This document shows, piece by piece, positions 8,274 through 19,590 of a DNA stretch of 36,061 bases; the stretch's first letter is position 1; the number at the start of each line of letters is the position of its first letter. This stretch comes from an uncultured Variovorax sp. Its GTDB lineage: Bacteria > Pseudomonadota > Gammaproteobacteria > Burkholderiales > Burkholderiaceae_C. The notes under the pieces were generated by a model that saw only the letters and a program-made list of their open reading frames with translations, ran no database searches and was not told the origin of the DNA. The stretch is taken from assembly GCA_913776885.1 (NCBI GenBank), contig CAJYQC010000055.1, positions 1-36,061 on the forward strand, read 5' to 3'. A program made the translations under genes and the position numbers.

Positions 8274-8396
8274 TCATGTCATGTCGAACCAGAAGGCGAG
8301 CCAGGCGCCCAGGGCCAGCAGGACTGCCGCGAGCGCGAGGTATTCGCGGCGATGTCGGGAGATCCAGTGTCGTTCTTGGTCGATGCTTCTTGACAT
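8274..8396 (-). CDS. 40-aa single-helix membrane peptide
   Basis: A 40-codon frame begins MSRSIDQERHWISRHRREYL, continues with a clean hydrophobic helix (about residues 20-37, LALAAVLLALGAWLAFWF) and ends DMT. A charged, Arg/His-rich N-terminus before one transmembrane helix is the layout of real small inner-membrane proteins, and the codons keep G/C at most third positions. The Shine-Dalgarno is weak. It lies 36 bp before the 153-aa hypothetical gene on the same strand. Function is unknown. Confidence 0.5.
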   Translation of the reverse strand: MSRSIDQERHWISRHRREYLALAAVLLALGAWLAFWFDMT

Positions 8397-8627
8397 GGAA
8401 AGCTTCGGTCGAAACAGATGGCATCGGGCGTGTCGGTGGCCATACCTGCCTGGGGCAGGCTGCTGTGGCGTCGGGCGAGCTTAGGCACGCCGGAGCTTCA
8501 ACGCAACTTCGCGAGCGATTTGAACCCGGCCTGAAAAAGAGAATTGTTGTCGTTCGCCATTCAGGGAGGCGACGACGCGAATCGCGGTCTCTGGGCCGGG
8601 CCGCAGCGCCAGCCATCGCCCCGAAGC

Positions 8628-10772
8628 TCAGCGCAACTCGATGCGCTGGCTCAGCAGCCCCGATGCTTCCGCGCTCGGTCCCACGAAAAGCTCGACATCG
8701 CCTTCGTCGAACAAAGGCTGCAGGTCGGGGCCAAGATAGCGCAGCTCGGACGCGGGCAGCGCAAGCTCGACGCGGCCTCCTTCCCCAGGCTTCAGCCGCA
8801 GCTTCGCGTAGCCCTTGAGTTCCAGCAGCGGCCGTGTGACGCGGCTCACCTTGCGGCGGGCGAACAGGAAGACCGTTTCCTCGGCCTCGCGCGCGCCGGT
8901 GTTGCGCAGCGCGACGCTGATCTTCAGCGTGTCTTGCGCGTGCACACGGCGCGGCTCGACCTGGAGGTCCTCGTAGCTGAAACGGCCGTAGCCCAGGCCG
9001 TGGCCGAAGGCATACAGCGGCGAGTTGTCGACGTCCTGGTACCTGCTCGTGAAGTAGTCCCCGGGATTCATCGGCCGGCCGGAGGGGCGCTGGCCGAAGT
9101 AGATCGGCACCTGCCCGACGGCGCGCGGCCAGCTCATCGGCGTGCGGCCGCTGGGGCTCTCGCGGCCCGTGAGCACGTCGGCGATCGCATGGCCGGCCTC
9201 GACGCCGATGAACCATGCAGCAAGCAACGCGTCGGTGTTTTCGGCCAGCCACGGGACGACGAGCGGGCGGCCCGAGAACAAGACCGCGATGACGGGGATG
9301 CCCAGCGTCTTCGCCCGCGCGATCACGGCTTCAGCCAGTGCCTGCTGCCGGCCGGGCAGCGCGGGCGTCGCGCGGCTGGCGGCCTCGCCGCTCATCGTGG
9401 CGCGCTCGCCCAGGCACAGCACGACCGCCTCGGCGCCGTCGCACAGCGCCGCCGCCGCTTCGATGCCGCTGTCGTCGTCGCTCTCGATGGCGACGCCTGG
9501 CGCGTGGCGCACGTCGGCCTGCGGCAGCGCGGCGCGCAGGCCAGCGAGCACGGTGACGGCCGGCTCGTGTTCGCCCGCGCCCCACCACGGACCCTTCATC
9601 TCGGTGTTCGCGTCGGCCAGCGGGCCGATGACGCTGAGCGTCTTCACGGTTGCGGACAAGGGCAGGGCGTCGCGCTCGTTCCTGAGCAAGACGATGGACT
9701 TGCGCGCCGCCTCGCGCGCCACCGCGCGCCGCTCGGCGACGGCTTCAGCGGGCTCTTGTGTCGCGCCGCGGCGGTAGGGGTCGTCGAACAGGCCGAGCTG
9801 CTCCTTCAACTTCAACACGCGGCGCACGCTCGCGTCGATCTCCTCGATCGTCACGCGGCCCTGCTCGAGCGCCACGGGCAGCCCCTTGCGGTAGGCATCG
9901 GCCATCATGTCGATGTCGACGCCGGCCTTGAGCGCCAGCACCGCGGCATCGACGAGGTCGGCGGCCACGCCGTGCTTGATCAGTTCCGCGATCGCGTTGT
10001 AGTCGCTGACGATCACGCCCTCGAAGCGCATCTCGCCGCGCAGCCAGTCGCGCAGCAGCGGGATGTGCGCCGTCATCGGCACGCCGTTGAGATCGGTGAA
10101 GGCGGGCATCAGCGTCGCGACGCCGGCGTGCACGGCGGCCGCGAACCCCGGCAGGTGCACCTCGTGCAGGGTGCGCTCGGAGATGTCGACGGCGGCGTAC
10201 TCGCGCCCCGCGTTCACGCCGCCGTATGCGACGAAATGCTTCGCGCAGGCCGCCAGCGTGTCGGCCGAGGAGAGGTCGGCGCCCTGGAAGCCGCGCACCT
10301 TGGCCTGCGCGATGCGCGCGTTCAGCCAGGGGTCTTCGCCTGGGCCTTCGGCGGTGCGGCCCCAGCGGGGATCGCGCGACACGTCGAGCATCGGCGCGAA
10401 GGTCATCGCGAGGCCGTCGGCCGCGCCTTCGCGCGCCGCCTCGCGTGCGGTGCGCTCCCACAGCGCGTCGTCGAAGGCGCCGGCCTCCGCAAGCGGGATC
10501 GGGAAGAGCGTGCGGTGGCCGTGGATGATGTCCAGGCCGATCAGCAGCGGGATGCCCAGCCTGGATTTCTCGACCGCCAGCCGCTGCATCTCGTGCGTCG
10601 GCCCGGGGCCGACCATGTTCAGCAGGTTGCCGACGGTGCCGTCGATGATCGACTGCGTGGAGTCTCCAGCGAGCACCGGTCCGGTGACCGTGTAGCTGGA
10701 GGCAGTCATGGTGAGCTGGCCCAGTTTCTCGGGCAGCGTCATGCGGGCCAGGAGGGTGTCGATGCGGCTCAT
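8628..10772 (-). CDS. bglX: GH3 beta-glucosidase (BglX-like), apparently cytoplasmic
   Basis: 714-residue family 3 glycoside hydrolase. Domains in order are a TIM barrel with the KHFVAYGG motif (about 178-185) and nucleophile Asp in VIVSDYNA (D257), an alpha/beta sandwich (about 370-580, RKSIVLLRNE and VIGPLAD), and a C-terminal fibronectin III-like domain (about 625-714). It removes terminal beta-linked glucose from short glucans. Unlike E. coli BglX there is no signal peptide: the protein starts MSRIDTLLARM directly in the family helix, so it probably works on imported oligosaccharides. It is divergent from the GH144-GH15 operon across 132 bp. The Shine-Dalgarno before 10772 is weak. Confidence 0.93.
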   Translation of the reverse strand: MSRIDTLLARMTLPEKLGQLTMTASSYTVTGPVLAGDSTQSIIDGTVGNLLNMVGPGPTHEMQRLAVEKSRLGIPLLIGLDIIHGHRTLFPIPLAEAGAFDDALWERTAREAAREGAADGLAMTFAPMLDVSRDPRWGRTAEGPGEDPWLNARIAQAKVRGFQGADLSSADTLAACAKHFVAYGGVNAGREYAAVDISERTLHEVHLPGFAAAVHAGVATLMPAFTDLNGVPMTAHIPLLRDWLRGEMRFEGVIVSDYNAIAELIKHGVAADLVDAAVLALKAGVDIDMMADAYRKGLPVALEQGRVTIEEIDASVRRVLKLKEQLGLFDDPYRRGATQEPAEAVAERRAVAREAARKSIVLLRNERDALPLSATVKTLSVIGPLADANTEMKGPWWGAGEHEPAVTVLAGLRAALPQADVRHAPGVAIESDDDSGIEAAAALCDGAEAVVLCLGERATMSGEAASRATPALPGRQQALAEAVIARAKTLGIPVIAVLFSGRPLVVPWLAENTDALLAAWFIGVEAGHAIADVLTGRESPSGRTPMSWPRAVGQVPIYFGQRPSGRPMNPGDYFTSRYQDVDNSPLYAFGHGLGYGRFSYEDLQVEPRRVHAQDTLKISVALRNTGAREAEETVFLFARRKVSRVTRPLLELKGYAKLRLKPGEGGRVELALPASELRYLGPDLQPLFDEGDVELFVGPSAEASGLLSQRIELR

Positions 10773-10904
10773 CAGGGAATTCGAATAGAACCCGGGGCCC
10801 CAATGATGGCATGCTGCGGGGCAGGGCCGCCGATACTTGTCGTGCGGCCGACGATCCGGTGAAACCAAACGTGACACCCTGGGCCACAACGAAAGGAGCC
10901 GTTC
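10773..10904. promoter_or_regulatory. Divergent promoter region, bglX / GH144 operon
   Basis: This 132-bp gap must hold both promoters. On the plus strand TTGTCG (10837-10842) is followed after 17 bp by TGAAAC (10860-10865), a weak sigma-70-like pair. AAAGGAG (10892-10898) is the ribosome-binding site of the downstream gene and fixes its GTG start at 10905. Confidence 0.35.
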
Positions 10905-12197
10905 GTGTTGAAGGATGAGAGGAACCCGAAGGAACTGGCAGCGCTGCCCGACGAAGCCTTGATCGAGGCGGTGCAGCGGCAGACCTTCCGCTATTTCTGG
11001 GACGGCGCCGATGCCGCCAGCGGCCTGGCGCTCGACCGCCGCACGCTGGTCGCCGCCACGGGCGAGGACCTGGCCGACGAGAGGGTCGCGATCGGCGGCA
11101 CCGGCTTCGGCATCATGGCCCTCATCGTCGCGGTGGAGCGGGGTTGGGTCTCGCGCGATGCGGCGCTGGAGCGCCTGGGGCGCATGCGCGACGCGCTGCT
11201 TCGCGCCAGGCGCTATCACGGCGCCTTCCCGCACTTCATGGATGGCGCGAGCGGCGAGACGATTCCGATGAGCCCCAAGGACGACGCGGGCGATCTGGTC
11301 GAGACCTCGTTCCTGTGCATGGCCCTGCTCTGCGCGCGCCAGTATTTCGACGACGACACCGCCATGGCGCGCCGGCTGCGCGCCGACTTCGACAGGCTCT
11401 GGCACGAGGTCGAGTGGGACTGGTTCACCCAGGGCGGCCGCGACGTCCTCTACTGGCACTGGAGCCCGAACCACGGCTGGGCGATGAACCACGAGGTGCA
11501 CGGCTGGAACGAGTGCCTCATCACCTACTTCATGGCCGCGGCTTCGCCCACCCACCCGATCGATCCGCGGGTCTACCACCGCGGCTATGCCTCGGGGCCC
11601 GACTTCCTCAACGGCCGCTCCTACCACGGCATCGAACTGCCGCTGGGCCCGCCCAACGGCGGCCCGCTGTTCTTCGCGCACTACTCGTTCTGCGGACTCG
11701 ATCCGCACGGCCTGAAGGACCGCTACGCCGACTACTGGGACCTCAACACGCGCCACGTACAGGTCAACCGCGCGCACTGCATCGCCAACCCCCGCGGCTT
11801 TGCGGGCTATGGCGAGTCGTGCTGGGGCCTCACGGCCAGCGACGACCCCGACGGCTACCTCGCGCACGACCCGAACAACGACAACGGCACCATCTCGCCG
11901 ACGGCGGCACTGGCCAGCCTGCCGTATGCGCCCGCGGAGGTGCTGAAGGTGCTGCGGCATTTCCTCAACGCGCATGGCACGCGTGTGTGGCGCGACTACG
12001 GCTTCGTCGACGCGTTCTGCGAGACGCGCGGCTGGTTCGCGGACACCTTCCTGGCCATCGACCAGGGCCCCATCGTCGTGATGATGGAGAACCACCGCAC
12101 CGGCCTGCTGTGGAATCTGTTCATGAGCGCGCCCGAGGTGCAGGCCGGACTGCGCCGGCTCGACTTCAGCAGCCCTTGCCTCGGATCGCCCGCGTGA
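10905..12197 (+). CDS. GH144-like glycoamylase-family protein
   Basis: 430 residues of the glycoamylase-like (PF10091) family. Characteristic stretches are RQTFRYFWDGAD at 26-37, HWSPNHGWAMNHEVHGWNE near 186-204 followed by SPTHPI, and YGESCWGLTASDDPDGY with NDNGTISPTAA near 304-330. CAZy GH144 enzymes in this family are endo-beta-1,2-glucanases, so a beta-1,2-glucan or sophoro-oligosaccharide is the favoured substrate, but the family assignment is from pattern memory. The start is GTG 10905, with AAAGGAG 6 nt upstream. No signal peptide is seen, unlike many relatives. It overlaps the GH15 gene by 4 bp (GTGA), implying translational coupling, and faces bglX, which could finish the oligosaccharides to glucose. 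Confidence 0.85.
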   Translation: MLKDERNPKELAALPDEALIEAVQRQTFRYFWDGADAASGLALDRRTLVAATGEDLADERVAIGGTGFGIMALIVAVERGWVSRDAALERLGRMRDALLRARRYHGAFPHFMDGASGETIPMSPKDDAGDLVETSFLCMALLCARQYFDDDTAMARRLRADFDRLWHEVEWDWFTQGGRDVLYWHWSPNHGWAMNHEVHGWNECLITYFMAAASPTHPIDPRVYHRGYASGPDFLNGRSYHGIELPLGPPNGGPLFFAHYSFCGLDPHGLKDRYADYWDLNTRHVQVNRAHCIANPRGFAGYGESCWGLTASDDPDGYLAHDPNNDNGTISPTAALASLPYAPAEVLKVLRHFLNAHGTRVWRDYGFVDAFCETRGWFADTFLAIDQGPIVVMMENHRTGLLWNLFMSAPEVQAGLRRLDFSSPCLGSPA

Positions 12198-13600
12198 GTT
12201 CCGGCGGCGCGGCGAACGCCACGGACAAGGCCTTCGAGTCCTGGCTCGACGTGCAGCTTGCCCACTCGGCAAGAGGCATGCTGGCCAGCGTTTCGCCGAC
12301 CTCGATCGTCAAGAAGCGAACGGGCTTCGGACAGACCGTGCGCCCGGTGGCCGGCGCCATCGTCGCCTCGCCCGTGCTCGGCGACTACAACCCCGATCCG
12401 GACTACTTCTTCCACTGGTTCCGCGATTCGGCCGTCGTCATCGACGCGCTGCGCCTGCTCCACCTCGACGGCCGCATCGGCGCGCCAGCGCTGCAGCATC
12501 TGCGCGACTTCATCCGCTTCAGCCTCGCACTGAACGGGCTGGACGGCCGCGCGGTGGTTGCGGTGCAGGGCCGCAAGGACAAGGTTGTGCCCGAACTGCT
12601 GCAATACCTGCGCGAAGACGATGACCTCTCGCGCGTTCAAGGCGATGCGGTCGCCGCCGAGACGCGGGTGAACCCCGACGGCACCCTCGACATCCTGCGC
12701 TGGGCGCGTCCGCAGCACGACGGGCCGCCGCTGCGCGCACTCGCGCTGCTGCGCTGGGTGGCCAGCGGGCGTCTCGACGTGCAACTGCTGGCCGAGGTCG
12801 CGCCGTTGATCCGCTTCGACATCGACTTCACGCTGCACCACTGGCGCGACCCGTCGTTCGACATCTGGGAAGAGGAGAGCGGCCACCACTACTACACGCT
12901 GCGCGTGTCGGCGGCCGCGCTGTCCGAAGGCGCGGCATGGCTGGAAGGATGGGGCGAGACGGCGCAGGCTGCCCGTTGCAGGGACGAGTCGCAGGCCGTG
13001 CTGCGGTTGCTCGACGGATACTGGGTGGACGAAGGAGACGAGCACGAAGCGATGCGCGGCTACTACCGTTCACGCGTGCTGGCCGATGGCGCCGATGGCG
13101 CCGATAGCGCCAAGGCGCTGGACATCGCTGTGATCCTGTCGGCGATCCACTGCGCCGGCACCGGTGTCGCACATGCGCCGGCCGACGCCCGCATGCAGGC
13201 CACGCTCGCCCGGCTCGATGCCCTCTTCGAGGCAGCCTACCCGATCAACCACGGCCGCGCGGCGAACCGGGGCGCGGCGATGGGGCGTTACGACGGCGAC
13301 GTGTATTGCTCGGGCGGTGCTTACTACTTCTCGACGCTCGGCGCCGCGGAGTTCTGCTTCCGCGCCGCGGAGCGTGGCGACCTGCGCGATCGCGATGGAT
13401 GGATCGCGCGCGGCGATGCCTACCTCGCCACCGTGCGCGCCTACACGCCCGCCAGCGGAGACCTGTCGGAGCAGTTCGACCAGCGCAGCGGCGTGCAGAC
13501 CTCCGCGAAGCAGTTGGCCTGGAGCCATGCGGCGTTCATTTCCTGCGTGTTTGCGCGCCGCGCCGCGCTCGCCGGCCGCGAGGAGCTGCGCGCACGATGA
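12194..13600 (+). CDS. GH15 glucoamylase
   Basis: 468-residue family 15 glucan 1,4-alpha-glucosidase, close to fungal glucoamylase in its motifs rather than to the longer bacterial type. It shows VASPVLGDYNPDPDYFFHWFRD (58-78), the ARPQHDGPPLRA segment near 171, the general acid in FDIWEEESG (E226) and the general base in SGDLSEQFD (E426). Both catalytic residues are intact. It releases glucose from the non-reducing ends of alpha-glucans. The start is taken as GTG 12194, whose GTGA overlaps the upstream stop; the frame is open further upstream but that part lies inside the previous gene. No signal peptide is evident. It overlaps the next gene by ATGA. Confidence 0.9.
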   Translation: MSSGGAANATDKAFESWLDVQLAHSARGMLASVSPTSIVKKRTGFGQTVRPVAGAIVASPVLGDYNPDPDYFFHWFRDSAVVIDALRLLHLDGRIGAPALQHLRDFIRFSLALNGLDGRAVVAVQGRKDKVVPELLQYLREDDDLSRVQGDAVAAETRVNPDGTLDILRWARPQHDGPPLRALALLRWVASGRLDVQLLAEVAPLIRFDIDFTLHHWRDPSFDIWEEESGHHYYTLRVSAAALSEGAAWLEGWGETAQAARCRDESQAVLRLLDGYWVDEGDEHEAMRGYYRSRVLADGADGADSAKALDIAVILSAIHCAGTGVAHAPADARMQATLARLDALFEAAYPINHGRAANRGAAMGRYDGDVYCSGGAYYFSTLGAAEFCFRAAERGDLRDRDGWIARGDAYLATVRAYTPASGDLSEQFDQRSGVQTSAKQLAWSHAAFISCVFARRAALAGREELRAR

Positions 13601-15357
13601 GCACGAGCGCCGAGATCCGCGACGAGCCGGTGCCGAGGGTCGGCGTCTTTCGCCAGGTCGGCGAGCTGGTGGGCGCGCTACGGGTGTCGCCGGTCGCGAA
13701 GAAGCTTGCCGCGCTCCTCGCTGCCATCTTCGTGGTCGTGGCGCTCACCGCCTACGGACAGATCGAACTCAACAGCTGGAACAAGCCCTTCTACGACGCG
13801 ATCTCGCGCCGCGATCTCAACGAATTCATGGTGCAGGTTGGCGTCTTCGCGATGATCGCGGGCGCGCTGCTGGTGTTGAACGTCGCGCAACGGTGGCTCA
13901 GCGAAACCCTGCAGATGCGCCTGCGAGAGGCCGTGGTCGACGACCTCGTGGGCCTGTGGCTGCAGCCGCGCCGCGCGTTCTGGCTCCAGGCCAGCGGCCC
14001 GATGGGCGCCCATCCGGACCAGCGAATGCACGAGGACACGCTCAAGCTGTGCGACCTGTCGGTCAATCTCGGCGTGGGCCTGCTGCAGGCCACGATGCTG
14101 TTCGGCAGCTTCGCGAGCGTGCTGTGGGTGCTCTCCAAGGACTTCACCATCTTCTTCAACGGCGAGGACCACGTGCTGCCCGGCTTCATGCTGTGGGCGG
14201 CAATCGCCTACGCGGTGGCCGGCTCGCTGGTGGCCTACTGGGTCGGCAACGGCCTGATCTCGCGCAACGCCGAGCGCTACGCGCGCGAGGGCGAGCTGCG
14301 CTTCTCGCTCACGCGCATCAACGAGCATCTCGACGGCATCTCGCTGGCCGGCGGCGAGGCCGACGAAAAGCGTCGAGTCGCGCAGCATTTCGCCGACGTG
14401 CTGCAGGCCACGTCGCGCGTGGTGCTCGGGCTGACCAACCTGACCTGGGCCACGGCGGGCTTCGGCTGGATCACCGTCATCGCCCCGACACTGGTGGCAG
14501 CGCCGCTGTATTTCTCGGGCAAGGTGTCGTTCGGCGGCCTGATGATGGCCGCGGCGGCCTTCACACAGGCACAGTCCTCGCTTCGCTGGTTCGTGGACAA
14601 CTTCAGCATCATTGCCGACTGGCGCGCCACCCTGCTGCGGGTGACCGACCTGCGCCGGATGCTGGCGTCCGACCTGGAGCCGCAGGCTAGCGGCAGCCGC
14701 ATCGCCTACGAGCAGAGCAGGGACGACACCCTCGCGCTCGAAGCGATCGAGGTCCGCTCCTGGAGCGGCCACGACCGGCTCGACGTGCCTGAACTCGTCG
14801 TTCGACCTGGCCAGTGCGTGCTGATCCTGGGCACGCCGGGCACCGAGAAGACGCTGCTGTTCCGGGCGCTTGCGGGCCTTTGGCCCTGGGGCTCGGGCAC
14901 ATTGCGCCGGCCCGCGGGCGAGGCGGTCCATTTCATGCCGCGCGGCACGCCCTACATTCCGCGCGGCACGCTCGCCGAGGTGCTGTCGTATGCGATGGAG
15001 CCCGCCACCTACCCGAGGGAAGCGATGGTGACCGCGCTGGAGAGCGTCGGCCTGCAGCGCCTGGCGACGCTGCTCGACCGGACTGCGCGCTGGGAGAGCG
15101 AACTGAGCATGGACGAGCAGCTGCGGCTGGGTTTCGCCCGGGTGGTGCTGCAGTCACCGCCGTGGCTGGTGATGGACGAGGCCTTCGGCGCGTTCGACGA
15201 CGACACGCTCGAACTCATCATCGGCGCGCTGGGCAAGCTGGCGCACACGGGCATCATCCACATCGGCTCGGCCGGCGGGGCGCACGACCGGCTGTTCACG
15301 CAGGTGGTGCACCTGGTCAAGGCGCCGCACGACCTGCCCGGGGAGCCGCGGCCATGA
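13597..15357 (+). CDS. SbmA/YddA-type ABC transporter with degenerate ATPase domain
   Basis: 586 residues: about six membrane helices (about 35-335; QIELNSWNKPFYDAI at 55-69 is typical of the ABC_membrane_2/SbmA-BacA group) fused to a nucleotide-binding domain (about 380-575). The ATPase motifs are broken. Walker A is GTPGTEKT (412-419, Gly to Glu before Lys), the Q-loop position is Arg (R449), the signature is LSMDEQ (503-508, Gly to Asp), the D-loop is GAFD (531-534), and the switch histidine is Ser (S558). Walker B keeps LVMDE (524-528). SbmA itself has no ATPase domain and runs on proton motive force, so this may be a proton-driven transporter with a vestigial domain (inference). The start ATGA overlaps the GH15 stop, and the end overlaps the next gene the same way. 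Confidence 0.88.
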   Translation: MSTSAEIRDEPVPRVGVFRQVGELVGALRVSPVAKKLAALLAAIFVVVALTAYGQIELNSWNKPFYDAISRRDLNEFMVQVGVFAMIAGALLVLNVAQRWLSETLQMRLREAVVDDLVGLWLQPRRAFWLQASGPMGAHPDQRMHEDTLKLCDLSVNLGVGLLQATMLFGSFASVLWVLSKDFTIFFNGEDHVLPGFMLWAAIAYAVAGSLVAYWVGNGLISRNAERYAREGELRFSLTRINEHLDGISLAGGEADEKRRVAQHFADVLQATSRVVLGLTNLTWATAGFGWITVIAPTLVAAPLYFSGKVSFGGLMMAAAAFTQAQSSLRWFVDNFSIIADWRATLLRVTDLRRMLASDLEPQASGSRIAYEQSRDDTLALEAIEVRSWSGHDRLDVPELVVRPGQCVLILGTPGTEKTLLFRALAGLWPWGSGTLRRPAGEAVHFMPRGTPYIPRGTLAEVLSYAMEPATYPREAMVTALESVGLQRLATLLDRTARWESELSMDEQLRLGFARVVLQSPPWLVMDEAFGAFDDDTLELIIGALGKLAHTGIIHIGSAGGAHDRLFTQVVHLVKAPHDLPGEPRP

Positions 15358-17638
15358 GACGCAACATTTCGACCGTCAGCAGGGCGCGCCGCGCGTTGAT
15401 GCGGGTGGTGTTGTCGCTGCCCGTCTGGCCGACCTGGTCGCGGGCGGCGGATTTCGGCTTCCGGCCGCCACGCGATCCGGACGACCCTGCCGCGGCGGAA
15501 CTCATGCGCGACCTGTCCGAGCGCATCCTGCCGGTGTACCAGGACGCGGACAAGGACGCCTTCCTGGCCAACGTGGCGGCGCTGCAGATCGTCAGCGGCG
15601 CGTATCGCGCGGCCCAGGACAGCAGCCGCCTGCTGCGCGAGCGCCGCCAGGGCAAGCCCTTCGATGCGCTGGTCGAGCGTGCGACGCTCGACGGCATCTA
15701 CGCGCGTGCGCGGCTGCTCGAGGCCGAGGAGCGCATCGGCTTCGCACCGGCCTATGCGCGCGCCTTCCAGGAACTGGTCTCGCCGCTCGACAACATGCAG
15801 GCGCAGGCCGTCATGGCACGGCTGGAGATTCCGCCGGACGTGTTCGCGCAGCAGCTGCGCCAGGCCTTCGACCTCTGGCGCGACAAGGGCAGCCTGCCGG
15901 AGGCCGATGCGCTCGCGCTCGTGCGGGCCTGGCTGTCCTACCAGTCGCGCCGCAGCTTCAGTGCCTTGCTGCCCGAGCTCTTCGCCGCGGAGAACCGCAT
16001 CCGCTACGTGGCGGAGGCGGGCATCCGGATCCCGGTGCGCGGCGGTGTCATCCACGCCACCATGGTGCGGCCCGGCCGCGCCACCGGGGCGCTGCCGGCG
16101 CTGCTGCGCTTCACGCTCGACCCGGGCGAGGACGATGCCCGGCGCAGCGCGGCCAGGGGCTATGTCGGCATCACCGCGTACGTGCGCGGACGCACGGCCG
16201 ACGGCAAGGGGGCCGTGTGGCCCTTCATGCACGACGGCGAGGACGCGGTGGCTGTCATCGAGTGGATCACCCGCCAGCCATGGAGCGACGGCAGCATCGT
16301 CATGCTCGGCGAAGGCTATTCCGGCTACACGGCCTGGGCGGCCGCGCGCAGGCGGCCACCGGCGCTCAAGGCCATCGCCACGATCGCGCCGATGGCGCCG
16401 GGCATCGACTTCCCCATGGCAGGGCAGATCTTCCGCAACGAGATGGTCCGGTGGGCGTACAGGCATGCGCTGGCCGAACCCCTGCCCGGGCATCTGTCCT
16501 CCGGCAGCTCCGCAGGGGCCGACACCGATGAGGACTGGCAGGCGCTCGACGCGCGCTGGTATCGCGGCAATCGCCCCTACTGGGACATCGACCGCGTCCT
16601 GCTGGGCAAGCGCAGCAGGCTCATCCGCACCTGGCTGACGCACCCGAGCCACGACCGCTACTGGCAGAAGTTCCTGCCGTCGGCGGAGCAGTTCGCGCGC
16701 ATCGACATTCCGGTGCTCGGTTTCGCCGGCTACTTCGGCGGCGATGCCGGCGCGCTCTACTTCCACCAGGAGCACCTGCGCAACCGGCCACAGGCCGACA
16801 CCACGCTGCTGCTGGGCCCCTACGACGCGACGACGATCCGGCGCGGCACGGCAGCCGCGGTGCGCGGCTACGCGCCGGACCCCGTCGCCCGCATCGACCT
16901 GCCCGAGCTGCGCTACCGCTGGATCGACCACGTCCTCAAGGGCGCGAACAAGCCGGCTTTGCTGCAGGAGCGCGTCAACTACCAGGTGATGGGTGCGGAC
17001 CGGTGGCGACATGCGCCGGCGCTGGAGTCATCGCAGCGCACGCAACTGCGCCTCTACCTCGACACGAGCGGGCGCGACGAACCGCGTCGGCTGCTGCCCT
17101 CGCCGACAGAGGGCAGCGGCAGCGCACGGCTGTCGGTGGACCTGGCCGACCGGCGCGACGTGCGAATGCCGTGGACGGACGCGCTGCGAGTGGACCAGGT
17201 GCCGACGCGCAACGGCATCAGCTTCATCGGTGAGCCGCTGCCCGATGGCACCGAGATCGCCGGCAGCCTGCGCGGCGTGTTCGACATCACGCCTTCGCGG
17301 CAGGACGTGGACTTCAGCATCTCGCTTTACGCGCAGACCGAAACCGGCGAATGCCAGCTCCTGTTCGAGCCTTACGACTTTCGTGCGAGCTATGCAGGCC
17401 ACCGCGTGCGGCGCCGGCTTCTGCGGGCCGGCGAACGCCAGCTGCTGGCCTTTACCGTCGAGCGCTTCACCGCCTGCAAGCTCGCGGCGGGCAGCCGCCT
17501 CGTGCTGGTGGTGGGCATCAACAAGCGGCCCGACCGGCAGATCGACTACGGCAGCGGCAAGGACGTGAACTCGGAAACCATCGCCGATGCGAAATGGCCG
17601 CTGCGCGTGCGCTGGCACGCGCGCAGCTACATCGAGAT

Positions 17639-17657
<19 letters not shown>
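15354..17657 (+). CDS. CocE/NonD (peptidase S15) family protein, catalytic residues missing
   Basis: 767 residues. There is a helical N-terminal region (about 40-210), an S15-type alpha/beta hydrolase core (about 225-530) and a C-terminal X-Pro dipeptidyl-peptidase beta domain (about 555-767, with ISFIGEPLPDGTEIAG). The family nucleophile elbow GxSYxG is here GEGYSG (319-324), so Gly stands at the nucleophile and a Ser two residues later. The usual GPWxHG histidine segment reads GPYDATTIRRG (488-498) with no His. The N-terminus has a possible weak Sec signal (LSLPVWPTWSRA). It may be inactive, or use a shifted Ser323, and could act as a binding protein. ATG 15354 overlaps the ABC gene stop (ATGA). 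Its 3' end overlaps the convergent GH13 gene by 19 bp. Confidence 0.85.
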
Positions 17658-19282
<1,625 letters not shown>

Positions 19283-19590
19283 CGTGATCCCTTCATGGTC
19301 GGCTTGGAGCGGATCATTGTCGCCAGAAAGCGGGAGGGCGGTGACGCCCTCCGTGGTGCTGGCGCAGGAATGGGCCTCACGGTTCGCTTGGCGCAGCGAG
19401 GCGTTGCGCGTGGCGGCTGCCGCGCCGGTGGCCCGCTCCTCTGCATCCACGCGGTGCTCTGAAGACCGCGCGCAGAGGATTGCTGAGAAGCGTTCTCGGG
19501 TGGAAGATGAAGCGAAAGCCGAGCCAGATACAAACCACCTTTGCACACCCTGCACGCAGCAGCCGTCGTGCCGGCACCTAGACTGGCCCG
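19283..19590. other. Intergenic region, GH13 / acyl-CoA dehydrogenase (308 bp)
   Basis: No gene is evident. The gap should carry the two divergent promoters. The only structure noted is a short palindrome, GAGAA-GCG-TTCTC at 19485-19497, which could be a LacI/TetR-type operator but is short enough to be chance. Confidence 0.4.

Noticed and set aside
8544-10862. Long plus-strand frame opposite the GH3 gene
   Set aside because: Low-complexity Arg/Ala/Gln/His translation with no recognisable fold; the minus strand encodes GH3 with its nucleophile.
13085-13111. Short tandem GATGGCGCC-like repeat in the GH15 gene
   Set aside because: It encodes ADGADGADS in a surface loop in frame and does not look like a regulatory or mobile feature.
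15009-17012. Long minus-strand frame opposite the ABC/CocE-like genes
   Set aside because: Antisense shadow with repeated Arg/Val/Gln text; the plus strand has overlapping start/stop codons and family motifs.
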